Positions 24,651-34,506 are shown, counted from the first letter of the stretch. The stretch is 64,000 nt of DNA from Amycolatopsis orientalis DSM 43388 (GCF_000411975.1 NZ_ASXG01000015.1:4612-68611); one strand, 5' to 3'. Program-made: numbers and translations. The notes: generated by a model not told the origin, from the letters alone.

Positions 24651-26086
24651 TCCGCGGGCTGGTTTCGCGGGTTGGTTCGCGGCTAGCGTGCTCAGGCTGG
24701 GTGCTCGGTGGGGTTCCTGGTCTGAGGCACTGGCCGGGCTCCGGGCGCGACCCGAACGGGCTGTCTGGCCGACCGGGCCCTTGGCACTGACCGGGTTGTC
24801 GGCGAGGTGCCTGATGTGAGGCGCTGGCCGGGCTTCCAGCGCGACCCGAACGGAGCCGTGGCCCGGTCGTATCCTCGGCGGAGTTCCCGACCCGAGACAC
24901 TGGCCCGGCTTCCGGCGCGACCCAAGCGGGCTGTCTGGCCGGTCGGGTCGGTGGCACTGGCTGGACCATCGGCGCGGCACGGACTGGCCGGGTTCTCGGC
25001 GAGGTGACTGATCTGAGGTGCTGGCCGGGCTTCCGACGCGACGGGAACGGAGCCGTGGCCTGGTCGGATCCTCGGTGGGGTTCCGGACCCGAGGCAGTGG
25101 GCGGTCTTCCGGCGCGACCCGAACGGGTTGTCTGACCGGTCTGGTTCGCAAGGCCGGATCGGTCGGTGCGGGCTGGATCTTCGCCCGGGATCGGGCAGGT
25201 GCCGGGTCAGGTCGGCTGTTTCCGCAGTTCTCGGACTGCCGTTCGCAGCCCGGACGAGCTGGCCCTCTGGCCGAGCCAAACCGGTTCCGCAGGCGCGGCC
25301 GTCGGCTCCCGCTGATCCACCCAGGGGGACCCGGCTGCCCGGTGGCTTGGACCGGCGTCGTTCCGCGGCGCACTCCTCGAGCTACCGCTCGGGGCTGGCG
25401 TCCCCGGCCTCGCTTGGACCCGTCGGAGGGCATCGTCCGGTGCTGGCTTCGAAGCTCTGGTTCCAGCATCACCGCTGGTCCCGGCATGGGCCACAGTCCC
25501 CACACCGGTGCGGCGGCGAGTTCCAGCCGCCCGTTCCGGCAACGGCGGCCTGCCAGCGCGGTACCCGACCATCCCTGCTGGCCCAGCAACGGCGCTGGCC
25601 AGCACGGGATCTCCAACCGGTCCCAGGGCACCGGACCGGCGCCCGCTCTAGCCACCGTCTCCAGCAACGACGCTTGGCGACACACCGCCTGATCGACGGC
25701 CCCGCCGCTGACGGCACCAACCCGGTTGTCCCGCCTTCGGCCGCACCCCGACGTTCCAGGCCCCAGTCCCCGGCGCGGAAACGCGGGCGGATCCGGCACG
25801 GCAGACCCCAGTCCCGCTCACCGGCATCGCGCTGCCCGGAGAAATGCTCGAGCCAGCAGCCAATTCACGCCCCTCCGATGCTACTTCCAGATGACTATTA
25901 CCCCCTTCCTGATTAGACCGACTGGTCGAATACTTCCGTTTCGCTTACGCCTCCGAACGGCCGCACTAGGCCGAATTTGCCGACCGCGCGATCGGAATGG
26001 CGAGCCGGATTCCGTATCGGCCTCCCACCGGCCCACCCACACCGCACCGCGCTCTTCCGCGAATTGCCGAGGCGTCAATCGACCCG
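24651..26086. other. 1.4-kb gene-poor, repeat-rich region
   Basis: No reading frame here has protein-like composition, although the high GC content keeps several frames open for 200-430 codons. The left third carries degenerate tandem repeats (24713-25145). The middle is GC-rich and without clear structure. The last 200 bp (about 25880-26086) are less GC-rich. It may be a decayed gene or a region of repeat expansion. Confidence 0.5.
24713..25145 (+). repeat. Degenerate tandem repeats of about 180-187 bp
   Basis: Three units begin GTTCC(C/T/G)G at 24713, 24893 and 25080; the third is truncated. Each unit has two related halves, so a block close to GCTGGCCGGGCTTCC followed by GCGCGACCCGAACGG occurs five times, near 24722, 24819, 24902, 25014 and 25091. 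Spacings of 97, 83, 112 and 77 bp are not multiples of three throughout, so the repeats do not encode a repeated protein. Confidence 0.7.
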
Positions 26087-27919
26087 CTATCCGCCCAGCA
26101 GAAACTCCCGCGGAGCCAGCGGCCGGTCGACGACGCGGACCTCGCCGATCTCCCCGTAGAAGCTGCGCTCCACCTTGCCCTGGTACGACGACGCGCCGAC
26201 CAGCCAGCTGCCGCCCGGGTTGGCCAGGCCGATCGCGGGCGTCTTGGGGTTGCGCAGCAGGGGGCAGCCGTCGACGTACAGCGTGCTGCGCCATCCGTCG
26301 TTGACGACCGCGACGTGCCACCACTTCGCCAAGGGCAGTTCGTGGCCCCAGTTGGTGGAGATCCCGTTCTGGTTCAACGGGAACACAGCCCATTGCAGTT
26401 CCGCGCCGTCCGAGAGGCTGAACGTCGCGGCTGACTCGTTCGGGTCGTCGCCGGACTTCCCGGCCGCGCCGCCGTTGCCGAGGCGAGCGAAGATGCCGCA
26501 CCAGCCGTGGGTGCCGTCGCGGAAGTCCGCGGGCAAGCGGATGAACGCCTCGACGGTGTAGCCGCGCTGGAAAGTCAGGCTGTTCATCGGTGCGCTGTCG
26601 ACGGTCTGAAGGTATGCGCCACGGTCCGGGTTACGCGCGCCGTCGAACCGAAGGCTCGCCCGCGACGGCTGACGGGGCGAGAAGTCCGCCGAATAAGCCA
26701 ACGACTCGGGCCCGCTGCCCGGCACGGTCACGCGGCGCAGGTCGTTGCCGCGGCCGGTGAGGTCCTTGATCAGCGCGTTGTCCGGCACCGGAGCGCCCGC
26801 GCGGCCGCCCTCGAACCGCCAGTACGCGACGGTGCCCGGCACGAGCTGCGGCTTCACCGGACGGGCCGGCGGCACCGGGACGGGCGCGAAACCGGCGAAC
26901 CGTTGGTCGAAGTCGATGTCGATGCTGAAGTAATCGACGTCGGTGCTGCGCTCGGCTTCGATGCGCTCGAGTTCGCTGAGGTCGCGCCGGCCGTCGAGCC
27001 ACGGCGAGAACGTGCGGACGTCGATGACGCCGCGAGCGACGTCGAACTGGTACAGCCGGATCATGCCGCTGCCGCCGTAGTAGCGGTCTTGGTAGTTCGT
27101 GAGGTGCAGATGCACGTCGTGGCCGGCGGCGTTGCGCTTCACCAGCCGGCTCGGCGGCCAGTAGTGGCCGTTGAGGGTCAGGAAGATCTGGTCGCTCTCG
27201 TTGACGAACTCGTCCCAGACCTTCTGGCCGAAGTCCGACAGGAACGCCTTGCCGTGCTCGTCGGAGTTGACCAGCTCGTGGATCGTCAGGATGGCGGGCA
27301 GCTTCGGGTGCTGCGCGAGCACCTGCTTCGCCCACGCGAACCCGCCCGCCGACGGACGCCAGTCCATCGCGAGCACCAGCCACTCCCGACCGGCGGCCCG
27401 GAACACGTGGTAGGTGTTGTAGCCGTCCTTCGAAGAGCCGCGGAACGTCGGCGAGTTCCGCTGGCGCTGCGGCCCGAACGCGTCGAGGTACGGCGTCCGG
27501 CCGCGCTGGTCGTCGGTGGAGCCGTCGATGTCGTGGTTGCCCGCGAGCGTGCTGTACGGGAACCGGAACCGGTCGAGCGCCTGGAACGACCGGCTGATGC
27601 CAGCGAACTCCCGCGCCTGCCCGTTCTGCGTGAGGTCGCCGAGGTGCGCGAGGAAGACAACGTTGTCGTCGTGCGCCTGCCGCAGCACGTACGACAGCGA
27701 GGCGTCCACCGGTCTCGAGTCGCCCCGGTCCTCGTCGAACAGGTACTGGGTGTCGGGCATGACCGCGATCGTGAAACGCGGGCTGTCACCGTCCGGCCGC
27801 CGAGCGACACTGGGATCGGCCGAGGCGATCCCGTTCAGACCAGGAAGCGCGGACACCGCCGCACCGGTACCGAGGATTCCGGCCCCGCGCAGGAAGTTCC
27901 GCCGTGAAGAGTCAGTCAC
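26087..27919 (-). CDS. Tat-exported metallophosphoesterase with LamG-like domain
   Basis: 610 residues. A twin-arginine signal (SRRNFLRGAG, cleavage near ASA-DP) is followed by a calcineurin-type phosphoesterase domain with 'VMPDTQYLF', 'LAHLGDLTQNG', 'LAGNHDIDG', 'ILTIHELVN' and 'LNGHYW', which supply the two-metal site. From about residue 370 a concanavalin/LamG-like jelly-roll domain follows ('TVAYWRFEGG', 'YTVEAFIRLP', 'WWHVAVVNDGWRSTLYVDG'). It probably hydrolyses phosphomonoesters or diesters outside the cell, with the LamG domain binding glycans. Monocistronic; the C-terminus abuts the gene-poor region. Confidence 0.9.
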   Translation of the reverse strand: MTDSSRRNFLRGAGILGTGAAVSALPGLNGIASADPSVARRPDGDSPRFTIAVMPDTQYLFDEDRGDSRPVDASLSYVLRQAHDDNVVFLAHLGDLTQNGQAREFAGISRSFQALDRFRFPYSTLAGNHDIDGSTDDQRGRTPYLDAFGPQRQRNSPTFRGSSKDGYNTYHVFRAAGREWLVLAMDWRPSAGGFAWAKQVLAQHPKLPAILTIHELVNSDEHGKAFLSDFGQKVWDEFVNESDQIFLTLNGHYWPPSRLVKRNAAGHDVHLHLTNYQDRYYGGSGMIRLYQFDVARGVIDVRTFSPWLDGRRDLSELERIEAERSTDVDYFSIDIDFDQRFAGFAPVPVPPARPVKPQLVPGTVAYWRFEGGRAGAPVPDNALIKDLTGRGNDLRRVTVPGSGPESLAYSADFSPRQPSRASLRFDGARNPDRGAYLQTVDSAPMNSLTFQRGYTVEAFIRLPADFRDGTHGWCGIFARLGNGGAAGKSGDDPNESAATFSLSDGAELQWAVFPLNQNGISTNWGHELPLAKWWHVAVVNDGWRSTLYVDGCPLLRNPKTPAIGLANPGGSWLVGASSYQGKVERSFYGEIGEVRVVDRPLAPREFLLGG

Positions 27920-28032
27920 GAGCGGGAAGCTACGGGCCGGTCCCGACCGCTACGGCAACAGTTGCCGACGGCTCGATGAACAGCTCCGTTTCTGTCCTGT
28001 ACTGGACAAACGGGGGTCCGCCGCGACGTCGC

Positions 28033-28728
28033 TCAGTGCCCCTCGCGTCGCCTCTGGTCGCCGGCGAGCATGCCCGGAACCGCAAACCACAACAGCCCGA
28101 ACAGCAAGATCGCCATCCCGCCGACGAGTCCCATCGCGACCGGCCCGAAAGAGACCTTCGCGATCAGCGCGACCGTCACCGTGATCGCCGCAGCAAGGCA
28201 CCCAAAGCCAACGAGCACGACCCGGTTGCCGACCCGCAGAATCTGCTCCCGCCGCCCCGTCCGGAACAGCATCCGGTGCCACGCCGCAGGCGCGATCAAC
28301 AACGCCGTCGCCGCGACGGTGAGCAGCACCGCCAGCAGATGCAGCGTCTTCTCGAACCCGCTGGCATCGTGGAACCGGCCGGTGAAGACGACCGACAGCA
28401 GGAACCCGAACAGGATCTGGACGCCCGCCTGCGCGACCCGCAACTCCTGCAACAGCTCGCCGACGTTCCGCTGCAGCATCTGGTTCCGCGTCTCGCCGGT
28501 GTGCTCGACGTCGTCGTCAACCTCCGCCGCGGAGTCGCCCGCCGGGCCACTGTCCCGTACGGACTCGCCGACCTCAGCCGGCCCGCCGGACTCCGCCGTT
28601 CCCCGGGCGTGCTCGGCCCCGCTGGCCTGCGCAGGTGGGCCACCGGCCAGTCCATTCGCGCCTGCCGAGCCATGCTCGTCCGGACGACGGCCGTCAAACC
28701 CCATGGCACTGTTCGGGTCATCAGGCAT
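28033..28728 (-). CDS. DUF6328-like membrane protein
   Basis: 231 residues from an ATG with GGAG upstream; an upstream extension to 28791 has no support. Residues 1-75 are a disordered, Gly/Ala/Glu-rich cytoplasmic segment. A helix 'MLQRNVGELLQELRVAQAGV' at about 83-102 leads into four hydrophobic segments. The 'NxxELLQELRVxQxGVQ' start followed by four TM helices is that of the DUF6328 family as I remember it. Function unknown. Confidence 0.75.
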   Translation of the reverse strand: MPDDPNSAMGFDGRRPDEHGSAGANGLAGGPPAQASGAEHARGTAESGGPAEVGESVRDSGPAGDSAAEVDDDVEHTGETRNQMLQRNVGELLQELRVAQAGVQILFGFLLSVVFTGRFHDASGFEKTLHLLAVLLTVAATALLIAPAAWHRMLFRTGRREQILRVGNRVVLVGFGCLAAAITVTVALIAKVSFGPVAMGLVGGMAILLFGLLWFAVPGMLAGDQRRREGH

Positions 28729-29625
28729 GTCAGGCTCCACCGGTGCTCGCCGAAGCATCGCCGGGCAAGTCCGACGCTGCCACGCTGCCAAGTACCCACC
28801 GCGTCAACGCCCGAAAACTCGCCAGGCCAGCCGAGCGACCTCCGCATCCGCCGCGAGCGCGTCGGACGCTTCCGACTCGTCGCGCCGCGAAGTACGCCTC
28901 GGACCGCAGGAGAGCAGTTCGGAGCACCTTCACGATCAGCACCAGCTCGGATCGCGCGCCGCTTGATCGCACGCCGCGCGTCCAGACAGACGGATGCCTG
29001 CGCCCGCACCCGGCCTGGCCAGGCCCGCCTCGGACCCGGACCAAGCTCAACGCAGGCCCACATCCCGGCCAGTCCATGGCCGACCAGCCCACGCCACCAG
29101 CCGCGACCCAGTCCGACGTGGCCCACGCCAAGCGCCGGTCCACATCTGACTTGACCACGCCAGACCCAGTTCGCATCTGACTTGGCCACGCCAGCCCAGG
29201 TCCACGTCCGACTCGGCCAGCGCCAAGCCCCAGCCCACGTCCGACTCGGCCAGCGCCAAGCCCCGGCCCACTTCTGGCTCGGCCAGCGCCAAGTCCCGGC
29301 CGTCGTCCGACTCGACCATCGCCAAGTCCCGGACGCCGTCCGACTCGACCATCGCCAAGTCCCAATCCGCGTCTGACCTGCCTCACCCAGCCGTTGTCCG
29401 CGCCTGGCCTTGCGCTCACCAGTCCCGACCGCTGCCCAGCCCGCCGGCTAGCCAGGTCCGAGGTGGATCAGCCCGTGCCTGAATCTCGCCGATCCCGGCG
29501 CACTCACCACCCAGCGACCCACGCACCGCACGCCCGCGCAGAAGGCCGTCCCGAGATCCGGGCGACCTCCACACGTTCGAGTGGAGAACATGGCACGACC
29601 CGCGCCGACTGGTTAGAGAAGTTTC
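28729..29625. other. 0.9-kb gene-poor region with minisatellite
   Basis: No supported gene lies between the DUF6328-like gene and the SOD-like gene. Several frames are open on the minus strand but consist of repeats or random Arg/Pro-rich sequence. The main feature is the 33-bp tandem repeat at 29112-29388. The promoter of the SOD-like gene should lie in the last 60 bp (29560-29625). Confidence 0.5.
29112..29388 (+). repeat. 33-bp tandem repeat (minisatellite), nine units
   Basis: Units start near TCCGACTCGGCCA at 29112, 29145, 29176, 29207, 29240, 29273, 29306, 29339 and 29372, with periods of 33 or 31 bp. The two 31-bp units break any reading frame, so the array is not coding. Units in the middle are nearly identical, suggesting recent expansion. 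There are no unique spacers between conserved units, so it is not a CRISPR array. Confidence 0.8.
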
Positions 29626-30213
29626 ATGCGTTTCCTCCCTAAGTTCCTTTCCGTTGCCTTCGCCGCCGGTCTCTCCGTCACGAGCCTCCCGGCCGCCTCC
29701 GCCGCGGCCTCTCCGACTAAGGCTTCCCCACTGCACTTCACCGCGGCCCACGGCACTTTCGCGGCATACGCACCGGGAAGCCAAGCCGTCACTTATCGTC
29801 CGGATCTCGTGCCTGCCGGAGCCAGGGCGCACGTCTCCGCCCTGTCCGCCAGTCGCGTCGGCACCACGACCGTGCTGGTGATCAGCGGCCTCCTGCCGCA
29901 GCACGAATACGGTGCACACGCGCATGTCAACTCCTGCGGCGCCACAGGTGACGCCGCGGGCGGACACTTCCAGCACGTGCCGGACCCGGTGAAGCCCTCG
30001 GTGGATCCGGCCTACGCCAACCCCCGCAACGAGATCTGGCTCGACTTCACCACCGACCGGTCAGGCATCGGTCATGCAACCTCCTTTGTGGACTGGACAT
30101 TCGACGGGCGGCGGGCGAAGTCCGTGGTGATCCACGAAACCCACACCCACACCAACCCCGGGCACGCCGGAACCGCGGGTGGACGGCTGGCTTGCCTGAA
30201 CGTCGGCTTCTAG
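29626..30213 (+). CDS. Secreted Cu/Zn superoxide dismutase-like protein
   Basis: 195 residues with a Sec signal peptide (cleavage near ASA-AA). The SOD_Cu fold is shown by 'YGAHAHVNSCG' (two Cu-ligand histidines and the disulfide Cys), 'GGHFQHV' (bridging His), 'VVIHE' (fourth Cu ligand) and 'GTAGGRLACL' (active-site Arg and second Cys). The zinc loop, which should hold two more His and an Asp, reads DPVKPSVDPAYANPRNE with no His, so the protein probably binds copper only. Expected role: removal of superoxide at the cell surface. Monocistronic. Confidence 0.82.
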   Translation: MRFLPKFLSVAFAAGLSVTSLPAASAAASPTKASPLHFTAAHGTFAAYAPGSQAVTYRPDLVPAGARAHVSALSASRVGTTTVLVISGLLPQHEYGAHAHVNSCGATGDAAGGHFQHVPDPVKPSVDPAYANPRNEIWLDFTTDRSGIGHATSFVDWTFDGRRAKSVVIHETHTHTNPGHAGTAGGRLACLNVGF

Positions 30214-30226
30214 AGCGGGAGCCGCC

Positions 30227-30628
30227 TCAGAACCCCCAGGATTTCTCCGGCACGATCCGGATCCGGACGGAATAGTCGGCGTCGAAGGCCGCCGGATCAG
30301 CGAACCCGATTCCGGCGTAATGCCGTTGGTACTTCGCCAGGTAACCGGGCGCTTCGGACGCTTTGGCCTCGTCGATGTGCGCACGCCCATTGACGACGTG
30401 GATGCTCCCGCCGTGCTCGTCGCCGTTCAGATGGAAACTCACCTCCGGGTTGGCGGCGAGGTGCCGGAGTTTGGCCGTGCCGGGCCGGCTGAAGACCAGG
30501 ATGCCTTCGCCGTCGAGCACGAACCAGACCGGCCTCGGCGCGGGGCGGCCGCTTGGAGTCACGGTGGTGAGCCAGGCGATGGATTCGCCTGCGCGTTCAA
30601 TGAGTTTCGGGTCGTGGGTGTAGGTCAT
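30227..30628 (-). CDS. F420/FMN-dependent pyridoxamine oxidase-like protein (Rv3369 type)
   Basis: 133 residues from the ATG at 30628 with GAGGAGG upstream. The split-barrel flavin/F420-binding fold is indicated by 'AWLTTVTPSGRPAPRPVWFV', 'GILVFSRPGTAKLRHLAANPE' (cut at the ends) and 'VSFHLNGDEHGGSIHVVNG'. This arrangement matches the TIGR03667 group, which contains M. tuberculosis Rv3369. It likely reduces or oxidises a small molecule with deazaflavin F420. Convergent with the SOD-like gene, 13 bp apart. Confidence 0.85.
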   Translation of the reverse strand: MTYTHDPKLIERAGESIAWLTTVTPSGRPAPRPVWFVLDGEGILVFSRPGTAKLRHLAANPEVSFHLNGDEHGGSIHVVNGRAHIDEAKASEAPGYLAKYQRHYAGIGFADPAAFDADYSVRIRIVPEKSWGF

Positions 30629-30820
30629 GGTCGGATACCTCCTCGGTAGGTTTCCCAGGTAACCACGAGCCACCGACATTTCTGCTCCGCCAGCCCGAGC
30701 AGCCTCCTTCGTGAGCCATCTCGAACCACCACAACGAAAGCAGATTTCTACTGCTACACAAGGGAAAACCCCGATCCGAGAGCAATCGCGATTCCCCGGA
30801 TCGGGGGACTTCCCGCAAGT

Positions 30821-33238
30821 TCAGCGCGACGCGACAACCCGCGCGTACCGGGCACCGGCCGCAAGCAGGATCACCCCAGCGCCGAGGAACGCGCCCACCC
30901 GCGCCAACCCGTCCAGCGCAGCAAGGTCGAACAGCACGAGCTTCGCCACCGCAGCGGCCACCAGCACCAGTCCGGCGATCCGCAACGCGACCACCTCTAT
31001 CCCGCGCAAGAGCAGGACGAACGCCACGACAGTCCACGAAACCGTGACCAACGTGTGGCCAACCAGGAATCCGACGCGACCAGGAGCAACGAGCATCGAC
31101 GCGGCGAGCACGAGCCCAGCGGCACCATAGAGCGCACACAGTCCCGCAGGCAGCCAAGGTGCGAGGCTGTCCGATTTCACCACGTTGAGCCGAATTGCCG
31201 CCCACACCAACGTGATCGAGGCTGCGAGGAGAAGAGCAGCCGAAGCCAGCGCGGCAAGGAGAACATCGCGGGGATGCCAATGCGGGAGCACCAGCAGCAC
31301 AGGAGTCACCTCCGAACTGAGTGTGCACACCCCACCGATCACCGCGAAGGCGAGAGAACCACCTAGCGCGAACCGGTTTCGAGTAAACTTCGCCGCGAAC
31401 GCGATCACTACCGCTTCGCCAAGCAGGACAGCTCCGCTATCGAACTGCGTGACTGTCGCCTGCATCGCGGCCACGAGACCCGCGATTCCCGCGACAGTAC
31501 CGGAATTCCCCCGCACGATGGTCCAGGTCGCGATGAGCACCACCGCCGTTCCACCCGCCAGAAACACAGATTCCGGCCGCTGCGACACGAGCGCGGCAAC
31601 CAGGATCGGCAGCGGGGAACCAGCCAGGACGGCCAGCGAGTAGGGCTCATTGTCTTTGCGCCGCAACATGATCAGCGCCGCCGCCGCGCTGACCACGCTG
31701 ACAGCGATCACCGCCCACACCGGCAATGTCCGCAACCCGACACCGATCAGTGCCGTTGTCAAGGGAGGAATGGCTGCAGTAAACGAAAGTGGCCACCACG
31801 ACCGTCGAAGCTGGACAGCGACGGTCGCGATCTGGATCATGAGAAGGAACGTCACGAGTTCATCGGTGAAGCCCCACGTGATCAGGGGCGCACACGCTCC
31901 GCATCCTCCCACCACGGCATTCGCCAGAAGAGAGGAATCCCATTTGACCGCAAGCACAAGTCCGCCCACCGCGATCGCCAAGCCGACCGCGAGCCCGGCG
32001 GGAACCGGCAGGAAATCGTACAAGGAGGTGGCAGCGACAGTGTCGAGGTAAAGCGTCGCGATCCCAGTGGCGACAAGGGCGAACGCTCCCGTGCGCGCAG
32101 CCGGTTTGCGATGCAGCCAAGCACCCGCGCCGACCAGGATGCCGCCGAACGCAGCCCCGACGGCGACCCGTGGCAACGGACCGAGCCAGCCGCGTTGGAT
32201 GGCCAGGATCAGCAGCAGGACAACCCCGAGCAAGGTCACCGCACCGCCGATCCACGCCAGCAACCGCGAACCGGCACCTTCCCGGCCGAGTCGCTCCCGA
32301 AGCGTCGGAGGCGGGGTATAGGGCGGCTGGGTGTACGGCGGCCGCCCGTAGGGAGACTGGGCGTACGGCGGTTGTCCATGTGGCGGCTGGGCGTATGGCC
32401 GTTGTGCGTAGGGAGACTGCGCGAAGGGCGACTGGTGGGCGGATGCGTGCGGATGCTCTTGGTCGGGCTGCCCGGCGGACTGATCGGCAGCGTGCTGGCC
32501 GAGGTCCGATTGGGCGGCGGACTGTCCGGCTGCGACGTCGTCCGCTGAGGCAGGTTGTTCAGTCCCGGGCTGCGGCGTCGACGGGTGGGTCGCGCTGGCC
32601 ATGGGCTGGGCGGAATACGGAGCTACGTAAGGGTTGTACGCGGAGTGGCCCGGGTGGGGGTGGAACGCTGTCCCGTGCGTGGCCGCGTAGGCCGGGTACA
32701 GGTACGGACCCGCGCCTTGCGTAGTTGGGTAGCCCGGGGCGGGCGAATGCGCCTGCTCAGCAGGGTGCCCCGGTGCGGCAGGGTGTCCCGGCCCAGCAGC
32801 CTGCCCGGGCACGGCAGGGTGTCCCGGCACGGCAACCTGCCCGGGCGCGGCAACCTCCCCTGCGACGACAGGGCGGCTTGACGCGGACGGCTCGTCAGGC
32901 ACGGCAGTCTGATCCGGCGCGGCGGAAGAGATTGCCTCGGCAGCGGAGCCCGGTGCGACCGAGTGGTCAGCGCTGCCAGACTGCGCGCCGCCCCGCGGGT
33001 CGGCCTCCTGCGCCGCCTCCGCGGTCGACGCAGGCGACTCAGCGAGGCTTCCCGGTGGGCCGGGGATCGGCTGGGAGACCGTCGCCGGGTCCACGACGGA
33101 TGCCTCGTCGGGCTGGCCGGTGGCCGACTCGGGCTCGGGACGCACCGCGCGGAGTTCGGCACCTACGTGCGTCAGGCGGCGGCCGAGGGCGTCCAGTTCG
33201 CTGGCCAGGCGGTGGAGCGTTGCAGCTTCCGTGGTCAT
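30821..33238 (-). CDS. DUF2339 multi-pass membrane protein with disordered N-terminus
   Basis: 805 residues. Residues 1-30 form a helix ('LASELDALGRRLTHVGAELR'); residues 30-310 are Pro/Ala/Gly/Gln/Tyr-rich and repetitive, with runs such as PPYAQSPYGRPPYTQPP. From about 320 ('LLAWIGGAVTLLGVVLLLIL') the protein is almost continuously hydrophobic with some 16 or more membrane spans. This is the DUF2339 family of predicted membrane proteins; function unknown. The tyrosine-rich repeats suggest a flexible cytoplasmic tail. Monocistronic. Confidence 0.85.
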   Translation of the reverse strand: MTTEAATLHRLASELDALGRRLTHVGAELRAVRPEPESATGQPDEASVVDPATVSQPIPGPPGSLAESPASTAEAAQEADPRGGAQSGSADHSVAPGSAAEAISSAAPDQTAVPDEPSASSRPVVAGEVAAPGQVAVPGHPAVPGQAAGPGHPAAPGHPAEQAHSPAPGYPTTQGAGPYLYPAYAATHGTAFHPHPGHSAYNPYVAPYSAQPMASATHPSTPQPGTEQPASADDVAAGQSAAQSDLGQHAADQSAGQPDQEHPHASAHQSPFAQSPYAQRPYAQPPHGQPPYAQSPYGRPPYTQPPYTPPPTLRERLGREGAGSRLLAWIGGAVTLLGVVLLLILAIQRGWLGPLPRVAVGAAFGGILVGAGAWLHRKPAARTGAFALVATGIATLYLDTVAATSLYDFLPVPAGLAVGLAIAVGGLVLAVKWDSSLLANAVVGGCGACAPLITWGFTDELVTFLLMIQIATVAVQLRRSWWPLSFTAAIPPLTTALIGVGLRTLPVWAVIAVSVVSAAAALIMLRRKDNEPYSLAVLAGSPLPILVAALVSQRPESVFLAGGTAVVLIATWTIVRGNSGTVAGIAGLVAAMQATVTQFDSGAVLLGEAVVIAFAAKFTRNRFALGGSLAFAVIGGVCTLSSEVTPVLLVLPHWHPRDVLLAALASAALLLAASITLVWAAIRLNVVKSDSLAPWLPAGLCALYGAAGLVLAASMLVAPGRVGFLVGHTLVTVSWTVVAFVLLLRGIEVVALRIAGLVLVAAAVAKLVLFDLAALDGLARVGAFLGAGVILLAAGARYARVVASR

Positions 33239-33360
33239 ACCGGACAGAGTCGGCGAAACGGCACGATGATCGGATCCGTAGCACTACTCAAGACTGGACA
33301 CGAGATGGTCTCGCGGTCGCCGACCTGCCCGGATGCATGTGCCGTACGTCACGGGCGACA

Positions 33361-34506
33361 ATGGAAAGCGTGACTGCCACCTTGAGCGCGCCCACGTTGA
33401 AGATCGGCCCCTACCCGGTCGATCCTCCCGTCGTGCTCGCTCCGATGGCGGGAATCACCAACGTCGCGTTCCGGCAGCTCTGCCAGGAGTACGGCGCGGG
33501 CATCTACGTGTGCGAGATGATCACCGCCCGCGCGGTCGTCGAGCGGCACCCCGGCACGATGCACATGATGACCTTCGGCGAGCACGAGAAGCCCAGGTCC
33601 ATGCAGCTGTACGGGGTCGACCCGAAGACGATGGCCGAGGCCGTGCGGATCATCGTCGGCGAGGGGCTCGCGGACCACATCGACAGCAACTTCGGGTGTC
33701 CGGTCGCGAAGGTCACGCGGAAGGGCGGCGGTGCGGCCCTGCCGTTCAAGCGGCGGCTGTTCGCGGACATCGTGCGCGAGTCGGCGAAGGCGGCGGCTGA
33801 GGGCGGCGTTCCGTTCACCGTGAAGTTCCGCGTCGGGATCGACGACGACCACCACACGTTCCTCGACGCCGGGCGCATTGCCGAAGCCGAGGGCGCGGCC
33901 GCCGTCAGCTTGCACGCTCGTACCGCCGCGCAGCGCTACTCGGGCCAGGCTGACTGGTCGAAGATCGCGGCGCTGAAAGAGGCGGTCACCAGCATCCCGG
34001 TGCTGGGCAACGGCGACATCTTCAGCGCCGACGACGCGCTCCGCATGGTCGCCGAAACCGGCTGCGACGGCGTCGTCGTCGGGCGGGGTTGCCTCGGTCG
34101 GCCGTGGCTGTTCGGCGAGCTGGAAGCCGCCTTCCAAGGCCGGGAGATTCCCGAGGGACCGAACCTCGGCGAGGTCGCACGCGTTCTGCGGCGGCACACC
34201 GAACTGCTCATCGAGCACGACGGCCACGACAAAGCCATGCGCGACATCCGCAAGCACATGGCCTGGTACCTGATGGGCTTCCCGGTCGGCTCCGAGCTGC
34301 GCCGCGGCTTCGCGATGGTCTCGAGCATGGACCAGCTGGACGACCTGATCGCGCAGCTCGACCACGACGCCCCGTTCCCGTCCGCCGCCACCGGGCCGCG
34401 CGGGCGGCAGGGCTCCCCGGGCAAGGTCACGCTGCCGCACGGCTGGCTCGACGACCCCGACGACGACTGTGTCCCCGAGGCCGAAGACATGCACTCCGGC
34501 GGCTGA
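33361..34506 (+). CDS. dusB: tRNA-dihydrouridine synthase
   Basis: 381 residues from the ATG at 33361; a GTG at 33370, 7 nt after a GACAAT box, would suit a leaderless start. FMN-dependent TIM barrel with 'PVVLAPMAGITNVAFRQL', 'IYVCEMITARA', the catalytic Cys113 in 'SNFGCPVAKVTRKGGGAAL' (split), 'SLHARTAAQRYSG' and 'VVGRGCLGRPWLF'. It reduces uridines in tRNA D-loops. As I recall, the M. tuberculosis homologue (Rv0823c) also sits next to the LCP gene; here four unrelated genes separate them. Confidence 0.92.
   Translation: MESVTATLSAPTLKIGPYPVDPPVVLAPMAGITNVAFRQLCQEYGAGIYVCEMITARAVVERHPGTMHMMTFGEHEKPRSMQLYGVDPKTMAEAVRIIVGEGLADHIDSNFGCPVAKVTRKGGGAALPFKRRLFADIVRESAKAAAEGGVPFTVKFRVGIDDDHHTFLDAGRIAEAEGAAAVSLHARTAAQRYSGQADWSKIAALKEAVTSIPVLGNGDIFSADDALRMVAETGCDGVVVGRGCLGRPWLFGELEAAFQGREIPEGPNLGEVARVLRRHTELLIEHDGHDKAMRDIRKHMAWYLMGFPVGSELRRGFAMVSSMDQLDDLIAQLDHDAPFPSAATGPRGRQGSPGKVTLPHGWLDDPDDDCVPEAEDMHSGG

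Noticed and set aside
24483..25799. A 438-codon minus-strand ORF across the repeat region, partly opposite the Lrp gene
   Set aside because: Its sequence is Arg/Pro/Gly-rich without any domain, overlaps the certain Lrp gene, and its repeats change frame from unit to unit. Open frames are expected at this GC content.
29112..29388. CRISPR array
   Set aside because: Units follow each other directly without unique spacers, and no cas gene is in the window.
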